DNA of 64,000 nt from Prorocentrum cordatum. Its lineage: Eukaryota; Sar; Dinophyceae; Prorocentrales; Prorocentraceae. The first letter of the stretch is position 1; each line of letters opens with the position of its first letter. The notes under the pieces were generated by a model, which was given only the letters and a program-made list of their open reading frames with translations, was not told the origin of the DNA and searched no databases. A program made the translations under genes and the position numbers. Below, piece by piece: positions 20,811-32,321 of this stretch. Where the stretch lies: the NCBI GenBank assembly GCA_963575745.1, contig CAUYUJ010001747.1, forward strand, positions 243,336 through 307,335, read 5' to 3'.

Positions 20811-23029
20811 ACGGTGCGTCCCCGTGGCACGTCCCCTGGCACGTCGCCTGGCGCGTCCCTTAGAACATTCCGCGGCGCGTCTTCTTGGCATGTTCCCCTG
20901 TCAATTAGCTCTGGGGCAGCTACTATGTGGACTATGTGCTCAGGCAGCGCTAGCTTAAGATCCAGATCAGTTCGGTCAGGACTCGTATGCAACGGAGGAC
21001 CCGATCCACAACATTATAGAGCACAAACTCGGCATGGCACATCGCAGTTCAGCGCGGCGCAGCACAGCGCAGCCCTCGGCACGGTACATCAAGATCGATA
21101 CGCTCACTCAGCATTGCAACCTGGCACGTTCCGTGGCGCGTCCTGTGGCGAGTCCACCTGGCACGTCGCGCGGCGCGTCCCTTGGCACGTCCCGTGGCAC
21201 GTCCATTGGCACGTTCCGTAGCGCGTTCCCTTGGCACGTCCCGTGGCGCGTCCCCATGGCACGTCCCCTGGCACGTCGCCTGGCGTGTCCCTTGGGACGT
21301 TCCGCGGCGCGTCCTCCTGGCACGTCCTCCTGTCAATTAGCTCTGGGGCAGCTTCTATGTGCTCAGGCAGCTCGAGCTTAAGATCCAGATCAGTTCGGTC
21401 AGTACTCGGATGCAAAGGAGGACTCGATCCATAACACTACAGAGCACAATCGCGGCATGGCACATCGCAGTTCAGCACGGTGCAGCACATCACAGCCCTC
21501 GGCACGGTACATCAAGATCGATACACTCAGCATTGCAACCTGGCACGTTCCCTGGCACGTCCCGTGACGAGTCCCTCTGGCACGCCGCACGGCGCGTCTT
21601 CTTGGCATGTTCCCTTGTCAATTAGTTCTGGGGCAGCTACTATGTAGACTACGTGCTCAGGCAGCTCGAGCTTAAGATCCAGATCAGTTCGGTCAGGACT
21701 CGTATGCAAAGGAGGACTCGATCCACAACACTATAGAGCACAATCGCGGCATGGCACATCGCAGTTCAGCACGGCGCAGCACAGCACAGCCCTCGGCACG
21801 GTACATCAAGATCGATACACTCAGCATTGCAACTTGGCACGTTCCCTGGCGCGTTCCGTGGCACGTCCCGTGGCGAGTCCTTCTGGCACGTTGCACGGCG
21901 CGTTCCCTGGCACGTCGCCTGGCGCGTCCCTAACAACGTTCCGAGGCACGTCTTCCTGGCATGTTCCCCTGTCAATTAGCCCTGGGGCAGATACTATGTG
22001 GACTATGTGCTCAGGCAGCGCAAGATCCAGATCAGTTCGGTCAGGACTCGTATGCAACGGAGGACTCGATCCACAACACTATAGAACACAATCGCGGCAT
22101 GGCACATCGCAGTTCAGCACGGCGCAGCACAGCACAGCCTTCGGCACGGTACATCAAGATCGATACACTCACTCAGCATTGCAACCTGGCGCGTTCCGTG
22201 GCACGTCCCGTGGCGAGTCCCTCTGGCACGTTGCACGGCGCGTTCCCTGGCACGTCGCCTGGCGCGTCCCTAACAACGTTCCGAGGCACGTCTTCCTGGC
22301 ATGTTCCCCTGTCAATTAGCCCTGGGGCAGATACTATGTGGACTATGTGCTCAGGCAGCGCAAGATCCAGAGCAGTTCGGTCAGGACTCGTATGCAACGG
22401 AGGACTCGATCCACAACACTATAGAACACAATCGCGGCATGGCACATCGCAGTTCAGCACGGCGCAGCACAGCACAGCCTTCGGCACGGTACATCAAGAT
22501 CGATACACTCACTCAGCATTGCAACCTGGCACGTTCCGTGGCGCGTCCTGTGGCGAGTCCACTGGCACGTCCCGTGGCACGTCCCTTGGCACGTCCCGTG
22601 GCACGTCCACTGGCACGACCCGTAGCGCGTTCCCTTGGCACGTCCCGTGGCGCGTCCCCATGGCACGTCCCCTGGCACGTCGCCTGGCGTGTCCCTTGGG
22701 ACGTTCTGCGGCGCGTCCTCCTGGCACGTCCTCCTGTCAATTAGCTCTGTGGCAGCTTCTATGTGCTCAGGCAGCTCGAGCTTAAGATCCAGATCAGTTC
22801 GGTCAGTACTCGGATGCAAAGGAGGACTCGATCCATAACGCTATAGGGCACAATCTCGGCATGGCACATCGCATTTCAGCACGGTGCAGCACAGCACAGC
22901 CCTCGGCACGGTACATCAAGATCGATACACTCAGCACTGCATTTGCCCGTCGCCCAATCAGGTGTCTTTGAAGCGTTGCCATGCCTAACAATTCTACATT
23001 CCTTTCCGGGTTGGTGGGTCGACCATGTT
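20811..23029 (+). repeat. R1 repeat block 7, with recent 340-bp duplication
   Basis: Six R1 units of variable length (landmarks near 20905, 21333, 21620, 21973, 22313 and 22738). The stretch around 21982-22321 is repeated almost exactly at 22322-22640, an evident recent tandem duplication. The block ends in a slightly diverged tail (gggttggtgggtcgaccatg). Confidence 0.9.
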
Positions 23030-23329
23030 TTGCCCCGGCCCCACGGCCTCAGGGAGCCGCCTCCGGGCTCTAGGAGCCGTCCCAGGGAGCTCGAGAGCTC
23101 CGCAGGAACGGTTCGCTCGTCGTACGGCAGGTTCGCGCCGCGTTGACGCACCAGCGATTCTAGCGCGAGCGCTCAAGGCTTAACGCCGCCATTGGCGCAG
23201 GATCGACAGGCATCGAGCGATCTGCGCTATCCAAAGGCCGCGATTATTCAAGGTTGAACGATCTGCGCGGTTTCAGAAACCAACTCGACGTCATCGCGGC
23301 GTGAACCCGATGTTTGCGCATGCCAGGCT
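23030..23329. other. Unassigned spacer
   Basis: 300 bp between the R1 tail and the R5 connector; no repeat or gene recognised. Confidence 0.4.
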
Positions 23330-24253
23330 TTTCCCGGAAAGGACTCGGGCCCAGGGTTCTCTTTTAGTATTATGTTCCCCCGGTGCCATGCTTGAAAGAG
23401 GGCGGCGGGTTTCCGTTCGATGAAAAACACAGTAACGTCCAATTCGGCGTGGAACAAAAAGCGTTTCGCGCGTGCCCGCTCGAGGAAAGTGCGCCCCCCA
23501 TCTCGGATCCGCGATAAATAACGGGTCTGCAGACACCCGCTTTCCCTTGTTTAAAAAAGTGCGGGGCATTTTTTGCAGAATCCTTCAGAAAAACCAAGGT
23601 CTGGAGCCCCGACCGGGACCACCAAATTTGAAAATGCTAACTTTTTGCGTGCCCGCTTGAGGATGGCGCGTCCTGCGCGCAGAAATTCTGGGGATGTCTC
23701 AAGCGAAACGCTTGTTTTGCAAAATTTGACGGGTCTGGGCGCTATAGGATGCCCAGGGGGTTCTGGGAGCGCAAACCCAGCGTAATTTACAAGAGATCGC
23801 GGCCCTGGAAGCGCAGATGCCGCGTACTTGGGAGCGCAAATCCAGTGTAATTTGCATGGGCTCTTGACCCTGGGAGTGCGGACGCAGCGTAGTTTACAAG
23901 GATCGTGGCCCAGGGAGAGCGGACGCAGCGTATTTTACGAGGGATCGTGGCCCTGGGGGGGCGGACGGCGGGGAACGTGGTCCTGGGAGCGCGGACACAG
24001 GGTAATTCATTATGGGGCGCGGCCCAGGGAGAGCGGACGCAGCGTAATTTATGAGGGATCGTGGCAGGGAGAGCAGACGCAGCGTACTTTACGAGGGATC
24101 GTGCTCCAGGGAGAGCGGGCGCAGTGTAATTTACAATGGATCGTGGCCTTGGGAGCGCGGACGCAGCGTAGTTTACAAGGGATCCTGGCCCTGGGAGCGC
24201 GGACGCAGCTTAATTTAGGAGGGATCGTGGCCCTGGGAGGGCAGACGCAGCGT
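23330..24253 (+). repeat. R5-R8-R3-R4 compound segment, copy 2
   Basis: Same order as 13048-13871: R5, R8 (ACGTCCAATTCGGCGTGG ... GCGGGGCATTTTTTGCAGAA), R3, then a longer R4 array of about eleven 43-bp units (about 23750-24253). Confidence 0.85.
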
Positions 24254-24733
24254 AATTCCCGGAAAGGGCTTAGGCCCAGGGTTCTCTTTTAGTAGGTGAA
24301 CCTGTCCCCGGTGCCAACTTCGAGGAGGGCCAGCGAATCTCCTTCGCGATAATTGACAAGGTCCAAGAGGGCCAGCGAATGAAAGTTTGAGGATGTCCCG
24401 AGCGAAACGAATGTGTGTTCAGAACTTGTTGAGGATGTCTCGAGCGAAACGCGTGTTTTGTGTTCTAGATTGTCCTCTCCTGGGGACCAGAATTCAGAGG
24501 ATCTCTCAAGTGAAGTGCTTGTTTTCACGTGCCCAGGTCTTGAGGATGTCTCCAGCGAGACGCACGCGTCGAGGTTGCCCAGGCAGGTGTCTAGCGTGAG
24601 GTTTTGTTGAGGATGTCTCGAGCGAGACGCTTGTTTGCGCGTGTCCAGGTTGCCCAGGCGGATGTCTAGCATGACGATGTGTCGAGAATGTCTTGAGCGA
24701 AGCGCTTGTTTTCACGTGTCCAGGTCACCCAGG
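24254..24733 (+). repeat. R5 connector then R3 array
   Basis: R5 to about 24390, then R3 units (GAGGATGTCTCGAGCGAAAC, GGTTGCCCAGGC) up to the R1 junction. Confidence 0.85.
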
Positions 24734-24825
24734 CACAGCACAGCCCTCGGCACAGTACATCGAGATCGATACACTCAGCATTGCAACCTGGCACGTTCCC
24801 TGGCACGTTCCGTGGTGCGCCCCGT
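24734..24825 (+). repeat. R1 repeat block 8, 5' part before an insertion
   Basis: R1 sequence (cagccctcggcacagtacat through TGGCACGTTCC subrepeats) that stops abruptly in the subrepeat region and resumes at about 26142. Confidence 0.85.
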
Positions 24826-24996
24826 TGAGCCTGTTTCTATATTGCTTGGGGCATGACGGGCGTCATGTCCCCCGCTCCCCCCCCCTGTATGACGTAACGC
24901 TCCCCCCCCCCCAGTGCGCTTTGGGCACTGCCGCAGTGCGCATTGGGATCCGCGTAGGTGTCTGCGTAGGACACCGTATAAGAATCTGGTCCACAA

Positions 24997-25039
<43 letters not shown>

Positions 25040-26141
25040 TCGTGGCTCGTCGCTCGTCGCTCATCGTCGTCGTGCGCGCGGACGCGGCTGGAGCCTGACT
25101 TTTATTCCGGGCCGATGACGGCAATCATTTTGGGGGGGGGAGGGGGTCGATGACGTCACGTTTCTCGCCGGCGGCGTCTGGGAATGCTCAGGAATGACGG
25201 AGGACGGGTAGCACCAGCATGCAGGTGGCGATTTGCACCACAACGCCTGTGTACTCCACAGTGCCTGCGTGCACCACAGCGCCTGTGTACACCACACCGC
25301 CTATGTACACCACAGCACCCGCGTGCAACACAGCGTCAGTTTGTGCCACCGTGCCTGCGGGCACAACAGCTCTTGTGTACACCACAGCGCCTGCGTACAC
25401 CACATCAGCCGTGTGCAACACAGCACCAATGTACACCACAATGCCTGCGTGCAGTGCAGTGCCTGTGTACACCACGGCGACTGTGTGCACCACAGCAACC
25501 GTGTGCAACACAGCACCACTGTTGTATATAGAATTTGAATGGAATCCATGTGACAAAATGGAGCGCTTGTGGATTCCACTATGGAGCGCCGGTGGAATCT
25601 ACGAGTCCTCCCGAGTCCGCCCGCATCACCCTAACTCCTGCCATTTGCGTCCAGGAGGCTCCAGCTAAATTGGCCGTCCGAGAACCAAGTAGGAGGGGGA
25701 GGAGGAGGAGAAGGATGATGAGGAGGAGGAGGAGGTGGAGGAACAATGAGGACGGAAGAACGTCGCATTCGATTGTCAGCATTTTCCCGGCGTGGCGTTT
25801 AGTTGTCCGCAGCATATCCTCACGTACATGCTCTTTCGTACACAGCCGCTGCGTTGCACATGGTTGCTGCGGTTTACACATGTACACCAGCGCTGTAGTG
25901 TACGCAAGCATTGTGGTGTACACAGGCGCTGCGTTGCACAATGGCTTTTGCGGTGTACGCAGGCCCATCGTCGTCGTAGTCGTCGTCGTCGTCGTTGTCG
26001 TCCGTCGCTCGTCGCTCGTTGCGTCGTGCGCGCGGGTGCAGCTGCAGTGCCGGAGCCACCCGGCGGGGGAGGGCGTTACGTCATACCCTCCCCCGCCCCC
26101 CCCCATGACGCCCGTCATCGCCGAACATAAAGAAACGCGCT
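24826..26141. mobile_element. Inverted-repeat DNA element inserted in R1
   Basis: About 1.3 kb bounded by inverted repeats of about 70 bp. The left end has GTTTCTATATTGCTTGGGG, then the perfect palindrome ATGACGGGCGTCAT (24853-24866), a C-rich tract and TATGACGTAACG. The right end has CGTTACGTCATA, a C-rich tract, ATGACGCCCGTCAT (26105-26118) and the complement of the outer segment. Inside are two direct copies of a (GTC)n plus CGTCGCTCGTCGCTC segment (about 24990-25090 and 25965-26050) and an 18-bp minisatellite. No transposase is present. R1 reads continuously across the insertion; the target duplication is at most a few bases and was not resolved. Confidence 0.8.
25231..25520 (+). repeat. 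18-bp minisatellite encoding hexapeptides
   Basis: About 15 tandem 18-bp units like CACAGCGCCTGTGTACAC. One plus frame (25219-25668) reads as hexapeptides of the type TTAPVY. Shorter, reverse-oriented units lie at about 25850-25965. Because 18 is a multiple of three, the open frame is expected without selection. Confidence 0.9.
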
Positions 26142-26612
26142 CGTGGCGAGTCTCCTTGGCACGTTGCGCGGCGCGTCCCCTGGCACGTCCCGTGGTCATC
26201 CATTGGCACGTTCCGTAGCGTGTCCCCTTGGCACGTCCCGCGGTGCGTCCCCATGGCACGTCCCCTGGCACGTCGCCTGGCGAGCCCCTTGGGACGTTCC
26301 GCGGCGCGTCCTCCTGGCATGTCCCCCTGTCAATTAGCTCTGGGGCAGCTACAATGGGCTCAGGCAGCTCGAGCTTCAGATCCAGATCAGTTCGGTCAGG
26401 ACTCGGATGCAGAGGGGGACTCGATCCACAACGCTATGGAGCACAATAGCGGCATGGCACATCGCAATTCAGCACGGCGCAGCACAGAACAGGACTCGGC
26501 ATGGCACATCAAGATCTACATATATGGTCAGCATTGCATGTGCCCGTCGCCCAATCCGGTGTCATGCCTCACATTTCTATATCCCTTTCCGGGTTCGCGG
26601 GTCGATCATGTT
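26142..26612 (+). repeat. R1 repeat block 8, 3' part
   Basis: R1 resumes in the subrepeats (TGGCGAGTCTCCTTGGCACG), has one full landmark (TCTGGGGCAGCTACAATG) and ends in the tail gggttcgcgggtcgatcatg. Confidence 0.9.
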
Positions 26613-28189
26613 CGAGAGGCTCGTTATCTTCAGCGCTGGGGGCGGCCGCGGGGGGGGGGGCCCAGTCTCCGTCAGCGGGCACCGCCTTCTTTGTCTCACG
26701 GGGTGCACCTTGGCAGTAGCACTGGGGGCAGACGCCCTGTTTGCACCAGCAGTTCGGCAGTGTCGCCGGGAATGGCGGCCTAGACAGCGTTATCCCGCTG
26801 GCCCCCGCGGGCCCAGGGCAGGCGCGGGCTGCTCAGCAGCTGGTGCACAGGGAGGGCGCATGCCTAAGTTTTGGCACAGAAGCTCTGCCATGGGAGGGGA
26901 TCCGTCCGCTTGTCCAGCTTCGGGATGACAAGTTAGCCTGGATGTGGGACGGCCCCTTTGACGCGCCCTTTCTCCTGCACTGCCAGCCAGTGTTTTAAGT
27001 ATCTATCGCGGCCTTCGGCACATCCTGCCACCGTGCTTGGGTTGTAGGCCAGAGTCCTCCTTGACCCGGGGCGTCTTGGTCGCCATCAGGGGGCCTCTTG
27101 CCAGTGTCGGGGACCTCGTGCTAGCCTCCTGATGAGCCGAAGAGCGCCCAGAACTCTGGGTTATGAGTTGTTTTTTTGTGCATGCACATGTGTGCATAGG
27201 CAAGCAGAGAACTCGAAGGGACCTCAGAACGTTCCACTCAGTGCCTACGGCACAGTCGCGGATATAGCTCTGTGTCCTCTCCTGTATCAGCTCCAGTCTG
27301 TGGTGGTGCGCACTTCCACTGTTGCAATTGAGTCTACTCTACAGAAACGCCCTTGACACGGCAGCGCAGTGAATCTCGAAACCGAAAGAGGCGCCCGCGC
27401 GACATCCGCCGTGGGGTGTGCTGCTGTGGCGATCAGTCGGATCTTCCTTCGGCCCAGCGGCGCAGAGAGGAGGAGGAGGAGGAGGTGGAGGAGGAGGACC
27501 ACAGTAAACCTACGATGTATCAACGATGCTGCAATACACCCTCCCGCCCCAAGTTCCATCATGAGTCTTTACAGACCGTCCTGATTACCTCCAACAGCGC
27601 CCCCTCAAAAGACGAACACACGACGGGCCTGCCATTCAAGCGAGAGTCTCTTTTTGAAAAGGAACTGCCTTGCATCCTTCTAACGACTTCTAAGGAGTGC
27701 GGCAAGGCAGGATCACAAAACTCAACGATGTGTCGAGTAAGAGACCCGTTTTGAAAGGGGATCGCACCGCCATCCGTGTAATGATTGGGCAGGTTTGCTG
27801 TTTCAGCCGTCGCCTCTGCGGAAGTCGCATGCAATACATTGGAGGCCCATGCCACGAAACACCCTGCTCGCCTCCGGGGTGCCCTGGGTTTCTTGGGTTT
27901 TAATGGTCTTGCTAAAGCGTGACGTTCCCACACCAAAATCAGTGGACATCCCGGGGGCTCAGTTTGGGTTTCTTGTGGAAGGTTTCTTGTGGACCGGTCT
28001 CCACTGTAGCTCCACTTTGAGACAAAGCGTCCTCATCCGCGCAGCTGTACGGTTGAGCTTCTGGTCGCCAGGTTTGAGCAAGTCCCAGGCGATCGCCCAA
28101 TTTTGGAAAGGAGCTGGCCTCTGTCAGTGTACATGTTGCACACTTTTGCACTTGGGGTGTTGAGAGGCCTTCCAGGAGGGGCCGTTGAC
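26613..28189. other. Region without a recognised gene
   Basis: Several modest plus frames exist (26741-26998; 27353-27754; 27795-28163). The first has a plausible-looking stretch (LVQLRDDKLAWMWDGPFDA) but no family I recognise. A GGAGG-rich tract lies at about 27465-27500. I cannot support a gene. Confidence 0.4.
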
Positions 28190-28890
28190 CCTCAAGGGGG
28201 ACGACGGTGGCGGCGGCGACGATGCTGACGTGTGTCAGAGATTTCAGGGATGCTTCTTGGAGTCTCTTCGGAGCTCTCGGCGCTCGTGGGAACCTCTGGG
28301 AGCAGTTTTGGGTCCTCTTGGGAGCCACTTGGGGGCCTCGCATGAGTCTCTTTGGGGCTTCTTGGGGGCCTCGTGGGGGCCTCTTGGGGCCTATTGGGGC
28401 CTTCTTGGGTCGGTCCTGGGAGCCTCGCGGAACGAGGGCTCGAAATGTCTGTTCGGGTCTTCGCACGGGCACCTTCTTCTGGGGGCCTCTTGGGCCGTCT
28501 TGACTCTAAGGCCGTCGTGGGCCGTGGAGCACTCGGAGGTCGCTTTGGGGCCCTCTTAGTGGCCTCTTGGGCCGTGCTGGGGCGATCTTTGGGGTCTCTG
28601 TGCCGTCTTGGAGCGTCGGGAAGCCGACAAGGCGAGAACGGCCAAATCTGTCAAACGCCTAAGCCAAATCATTTACGTGTCCCTCTTCGCGCCCTCTTGA
28701 GAGTGCTCTTGACGGCCTCTGGGGGTGTCTTGGAGGGCTCTTGGGCCATCTAGAGGCCATCTCAGGCGTTTTGGACATCTTTCGTCGATTCGGGGCCCTC
28801 CTGGACCGTCTTGGGATCCCCTTGGGGCGCTCTTGGCCCGTCTTGGGACGTTCTTGCGCCCAGGACACCCCGAGGGGGATCGCATTCAGA
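28190..28890 (+). repeat. CTTGGGG-type degenerate array
   Basis: About 700 bp of irregular 10-20 bp units such as TCTTGGGGGCCTCTTGGG. This is the reverse-complement sense of the GGCCCAAGA arrays at 52.6 and 59 kb. Confidence 0.8.
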
Positions 28891-29258
28891 CCCAGGATCC
28901 CCTTCGACCCTACCCCCGGGGGACCCTGAATGCAACGCAGAAATTTCAGATTCCATATTCGTTTATACCCATTTTGTCGTTGTGTTTGTTCATCTGCCGT
29001 GTACGTGCCGCCGTGTGGTTCCAGTTGAATGGGCGGGCGGGCAACATACATACTGTACAGCTGAGTTCAGCTGAAGCTCGTGAGCATCTGGCCACGACTG
29101 ATTATAATACGAATAGGGCAGTAGGTGCCCCCACATGTATGGAAACATCTCAGATCTCATTGTCTTCAAATGTTGGACCAAGGAGCGAGGTTACAACATC
29201 GTCAGCGTAATCGAGAACCTCTCGAGGCTCTTCGGGATTAAGACTGGTAGCGGAGCCT
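28891..29258. other. Leader of the copia-like element or spacer
   Basis: AT-richer sequence than its surroundings with no gene seen. It may hold the 5' non-coding part of the copia-like element, but no LTR pair was found by comparison with 33.9-34.5 kb. Confidence 0.35.
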
Positions 29259-30125
29259 GTGGTTGTGACACCATGGGCTTCCGCCGGTCTCGGTACGATG
29301 GCGTCTTCGATGGGGACCACGACGTCCGCTCGAGTGGAGGTTCCATCCTGGAACGGCGAACCTGGCAAGCTGTCAAGCTTTCGCTTCGAGGTTCCGCTGT
29401 TCGTGGGGAGCATCTGCCTGTGCGATCGCTACATCTGTGGGCCGCAGCTGGTGCGGGCCCTGGGGCCTCGGGCCCGCAACGCCGTCGAGGGCTGCCCCGC
29501 GATCGACGGCGTAGATCGAGTTGACGACGACGGCAGACTGGACGGTTTGGAGGAGGTGTTCGACTATGTGCTGGAGAAGCTAGACTACGCGAGCCTCAGC
29601 GACACAGGCCTGCTGGCGGAGGAGTTCTTTTCGAAGATCGGTCGCAACTCGGGCGAGACCTTTCAGGACTTGGCCGCCAGGTTCGAGAAGAAGGAGAGGG
29701 GGCTGCTGACGCAACTCCAGGCGATCGACGCCGATGTCAAATAATTGATTGCGAAGCCATTACGCACCTGGTCGTTTCTCAGGAAGTCCCGGCTCGCTCT
29801 CGCACTTCGAGGAGAAGTTGCGGCGACGGCAGGCGGGGGCTTCAACTTTGCGAAGACTTACGAAACGTATCTCGCGCGCTTCCCAGCAGAGCCCTCGGCA
29901 GAGCTGGACGGCAAAACAAAGCGCGAGCGGGCCATGTTCGAGAACAGTGCCGTGCGCGACCAGTTCGAGACTGGTGGAAATGCCGGCGGAATCTACGGCA
30001 TGGTCGAGCAGCTCATTCACTTCGCTGAGGAGGGCGATGACGAGGACGAGCCTGCTGGCCTTGTCGCGGACAACGAGGTGCTCACACAGCTTCGCACGGC
30101 TGGAAGGAGTGTCAGGGATGCTTGA
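29259..30125 (+). pseudogene. Gag-like protein of a copia-like retroelement (in-frame stop)
   Basis: One frame encodes a gag-like protein. It has an N-terminal VEVPSWNGEPGKLSSFRFEV, then a helical capsid-like region (LLAEEFFSKIGRNSGETFQD, ARFEKKERGLL). A TAA at 29742-29744 interrupts it, and the same frame continues with LRTWSFLRKSRLALALRGE, FNFAKTYETYLARFPAEP and an acidic segment to 30125. Capsid-type helices upstream of a CCHC knuckle are the normal order in Ty1/copia gag. The stop and later frame changes make it a pseudogene. Confidence 0.6.
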
Positions 30126-30146
30126 GATTTACCATCTCAAGTACGG

Positions 30147-30545
30147 GTGGCGAGGGCTACTTCTCGGTTGTGGCCCCGAAGGACGAGGGCGCGGAGAAGC
30201 GGTTCACGCCGCCGCCGCGGCTTCGAGCGGAAGGACGGCCACGCGGACAAGCCAGAGGGCGCGCACGTGGGCAGCAGGATCGGCGAGCACGCTTCAAATG
30301 GGGCTCGTGACCTGAGCAAGACGAAGTGCATCGTCTGCAGGCAGTTCGGCCACGGTGCGCGAGACTGTCCCGAGCGCAACGAGGTCGGGAACCAGGCCGG
30401 CGGGAACGCCGGGACCGCGCTCAATGGTTTCATCCTGTCGGCGCTGGGCGAGTGCGTGTATTTGCTGGAGCGGGATGGCATCTGGGGCGTGTCGGACATC
30501 GCGCGACGCGGAGCCTCGGCGGCCTTGAGGGCGCGGAGAATTTGA
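30147..30545 (+). pseudogene. CCHC zinc-knuckle part of gag
   Basis: A basic region (GSRRRRGFERKDGHADKPEG) is followed by a textbook retroviral-type zinc knuckle CIVCRQFGHGARDC (CX2CX4HX4C, about 30328-30369), which in this family binds RNA. The zinc-knuckle frame matches that of the upstream gag piece, though a stop at 30125 separates them. Confidence 0.7.
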
Positions 30546-30860
30546 TGTGCCAGATGCTCATCGACCACGACGTGGAGTTCGAGGCCCGCGACGACACTTG
30601 TTCCTTCACGTTCGGGGACGGCCTACAGAAGTGCTCGATGGGATCAGTGACTGGTCAGGCCTTTCTGGGTCCTTAGCTGCGGAACATCAGCCTTTCCGTG
30701 TTGGCGAACCGCGTGCTTATCTTGCCGGGTCTGGACATCTGGACCGACGACTTGAAGGTGGCGGTCGACTGTGGAATGAGTTGGCTCGGGCCCCCATCTC
30801 TCGGAAACAAGGTCTTTACTGCGAACGCTTCCCTAGCACGCACCTGGCGATCAACCAGTC
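30546..30860 (+). pseudogene. Aspartic-protease-like remnant
   Basis: In one frame, stretches resemble the C-terminal half of copia-type proteases: FTFGDGLQKCSMGSVTG at about 30610, then after a stop at about 30675 NISLSVLANRVLILPGLDIW and LKVAVDCGMSW. The expected catalytic D(T/S)G loop is not visible upstream in an open frame. The assignment rests on the order after the zinc knuckle and the pattern FGDG...vtG...LPGLD. Confidence 0.4.
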
Positions 30861-32321
30861 GACGCCGCAGTGGTGGCGGGAGGTGCCGTACTCGCTGACG
30901 TTGGGGGGGCGCCGGGCGGCCACGGTGACGCAAGACGCCTTCGTGCTGGGCGAGAAGTCGGGGGAGCCCGCAGCGGGCTGCGCCGGCTGCTGGGCGGGGC
31001 ACTAGCGTGAGACATCATCTCCATCGCCATCAACATCATCGGTGGGGCCAAAATAAAAAAGAGCGGACCCCCATAAATTTCGGAGACAACGATCGAAAGC
31101 ATCGACCACATCACCTCGAGGGATCCGATCAGGCCGAATACTCCGAGCAGTACAAGCTCGACGCGATTAGCGACCGAAAGAAGACCGACACCACCAAAAC
31201 GTCCAACCACTGTCGAGGACCTCAAGAGGCACCGAGGATCACCAGGAGAAGAACGCGTTCGTGGGACACGCCCAGACCTCCGGGGGCGCCCTCCTCGTGG
31301 ACCTGAGAAGAATGCGAATGCGAACCTCTGCAAGACAACCTACAGTGGAAAACGAGAAACGACGAAACTTGGTCCTCAACCGCGCGTGGCTTCAAGTCGC
31401 TGCGGAGGGGTCCTCGTGGACCCCAGTGCGCTTCAAATTTATCTTCCCACATATTCGTGCTCGGCGGATGCCATGTGGGGAATCTTCTACGGGGCCGCCG
31501 CCGGGGCCACCACCGCCTGCGGCGCGACCGGCGGGCGCGTGCTGCGCCGCCAACGGCGACGTCAGCCGCGTCTCCTGCGACTCCAATGTCGTCGCCAAAG
31601 ACGCCGACGTCGGCGCCTTCATCGCTTCCGATCCCGATGCCGATCAACAGTCCGGCAGGATCACCAGCGACGCACAGCCCAGCGGGTAGGCGTTCGCGCT
31701 GCGAGCAGTGGGAAGGACCAACGGAGGGTGCAGGCGCAGCAGCGGACGGAGTCACAACTGCCTTCGCCTTCAGGCGCAGGCGCAGTTCGGACCACATCTT
31801 GCATGGCCACCGCCAGCACCACCAGCAGCGATGCCAGCCAGTCCGCCAGTGGCATACTACGTCACGGACATCACTCCAATGCCAGCACCGCACGGTCCAG
31901 TGCCGCCGCCACCCGCGGGAGCACCATCGGTCGCCCCGAGGTCGATCGAGATGCTCCTGTTGCGGAGCACCCAATCGGACAAAGAAGGGATGCAGTTGCT
32001 GCGGTGGGGAGAGCCACCAGTACTTCAACACGGAGCCTTTCAGCGAGGCCCTCGGGGATCTCCAGAGCCAGGCCGTCGCAATGCAATGGGGGCGCATGGC
32101 CGCCAGGCTCGCCAAGCGGGGCCCAGAGGGCCCCTGAAAGTTCCTGCCGACTCAGGACGACAGCCTGTTGGACGATTCGGAGGTGACCGAGGCGCCGAAG
32201 AAGCGGGGCCGCTGAGAAATCTGGGCAATGCCGATTCGCAGAAGTTCTACAAGACCAAGGAGAGGGCGTTAGAGAAGATCTACGCAGAGACCGGGACGAC
32301 ACCGCCAATCTGACCAAGACC
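30861..32321 (+). other. Decayed polyprotein linker, no clear domain
   Basis: Pro/Ala/Ser-rich frames in several registers with frequent frame changes. The last ~100 bp (KFYKTKERALEKIYAE) read into the following domain after a one-base shift at about 32300. It is best seen as the low-complexity middle of the copia-like polyprotein. Confidence 0.4.
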
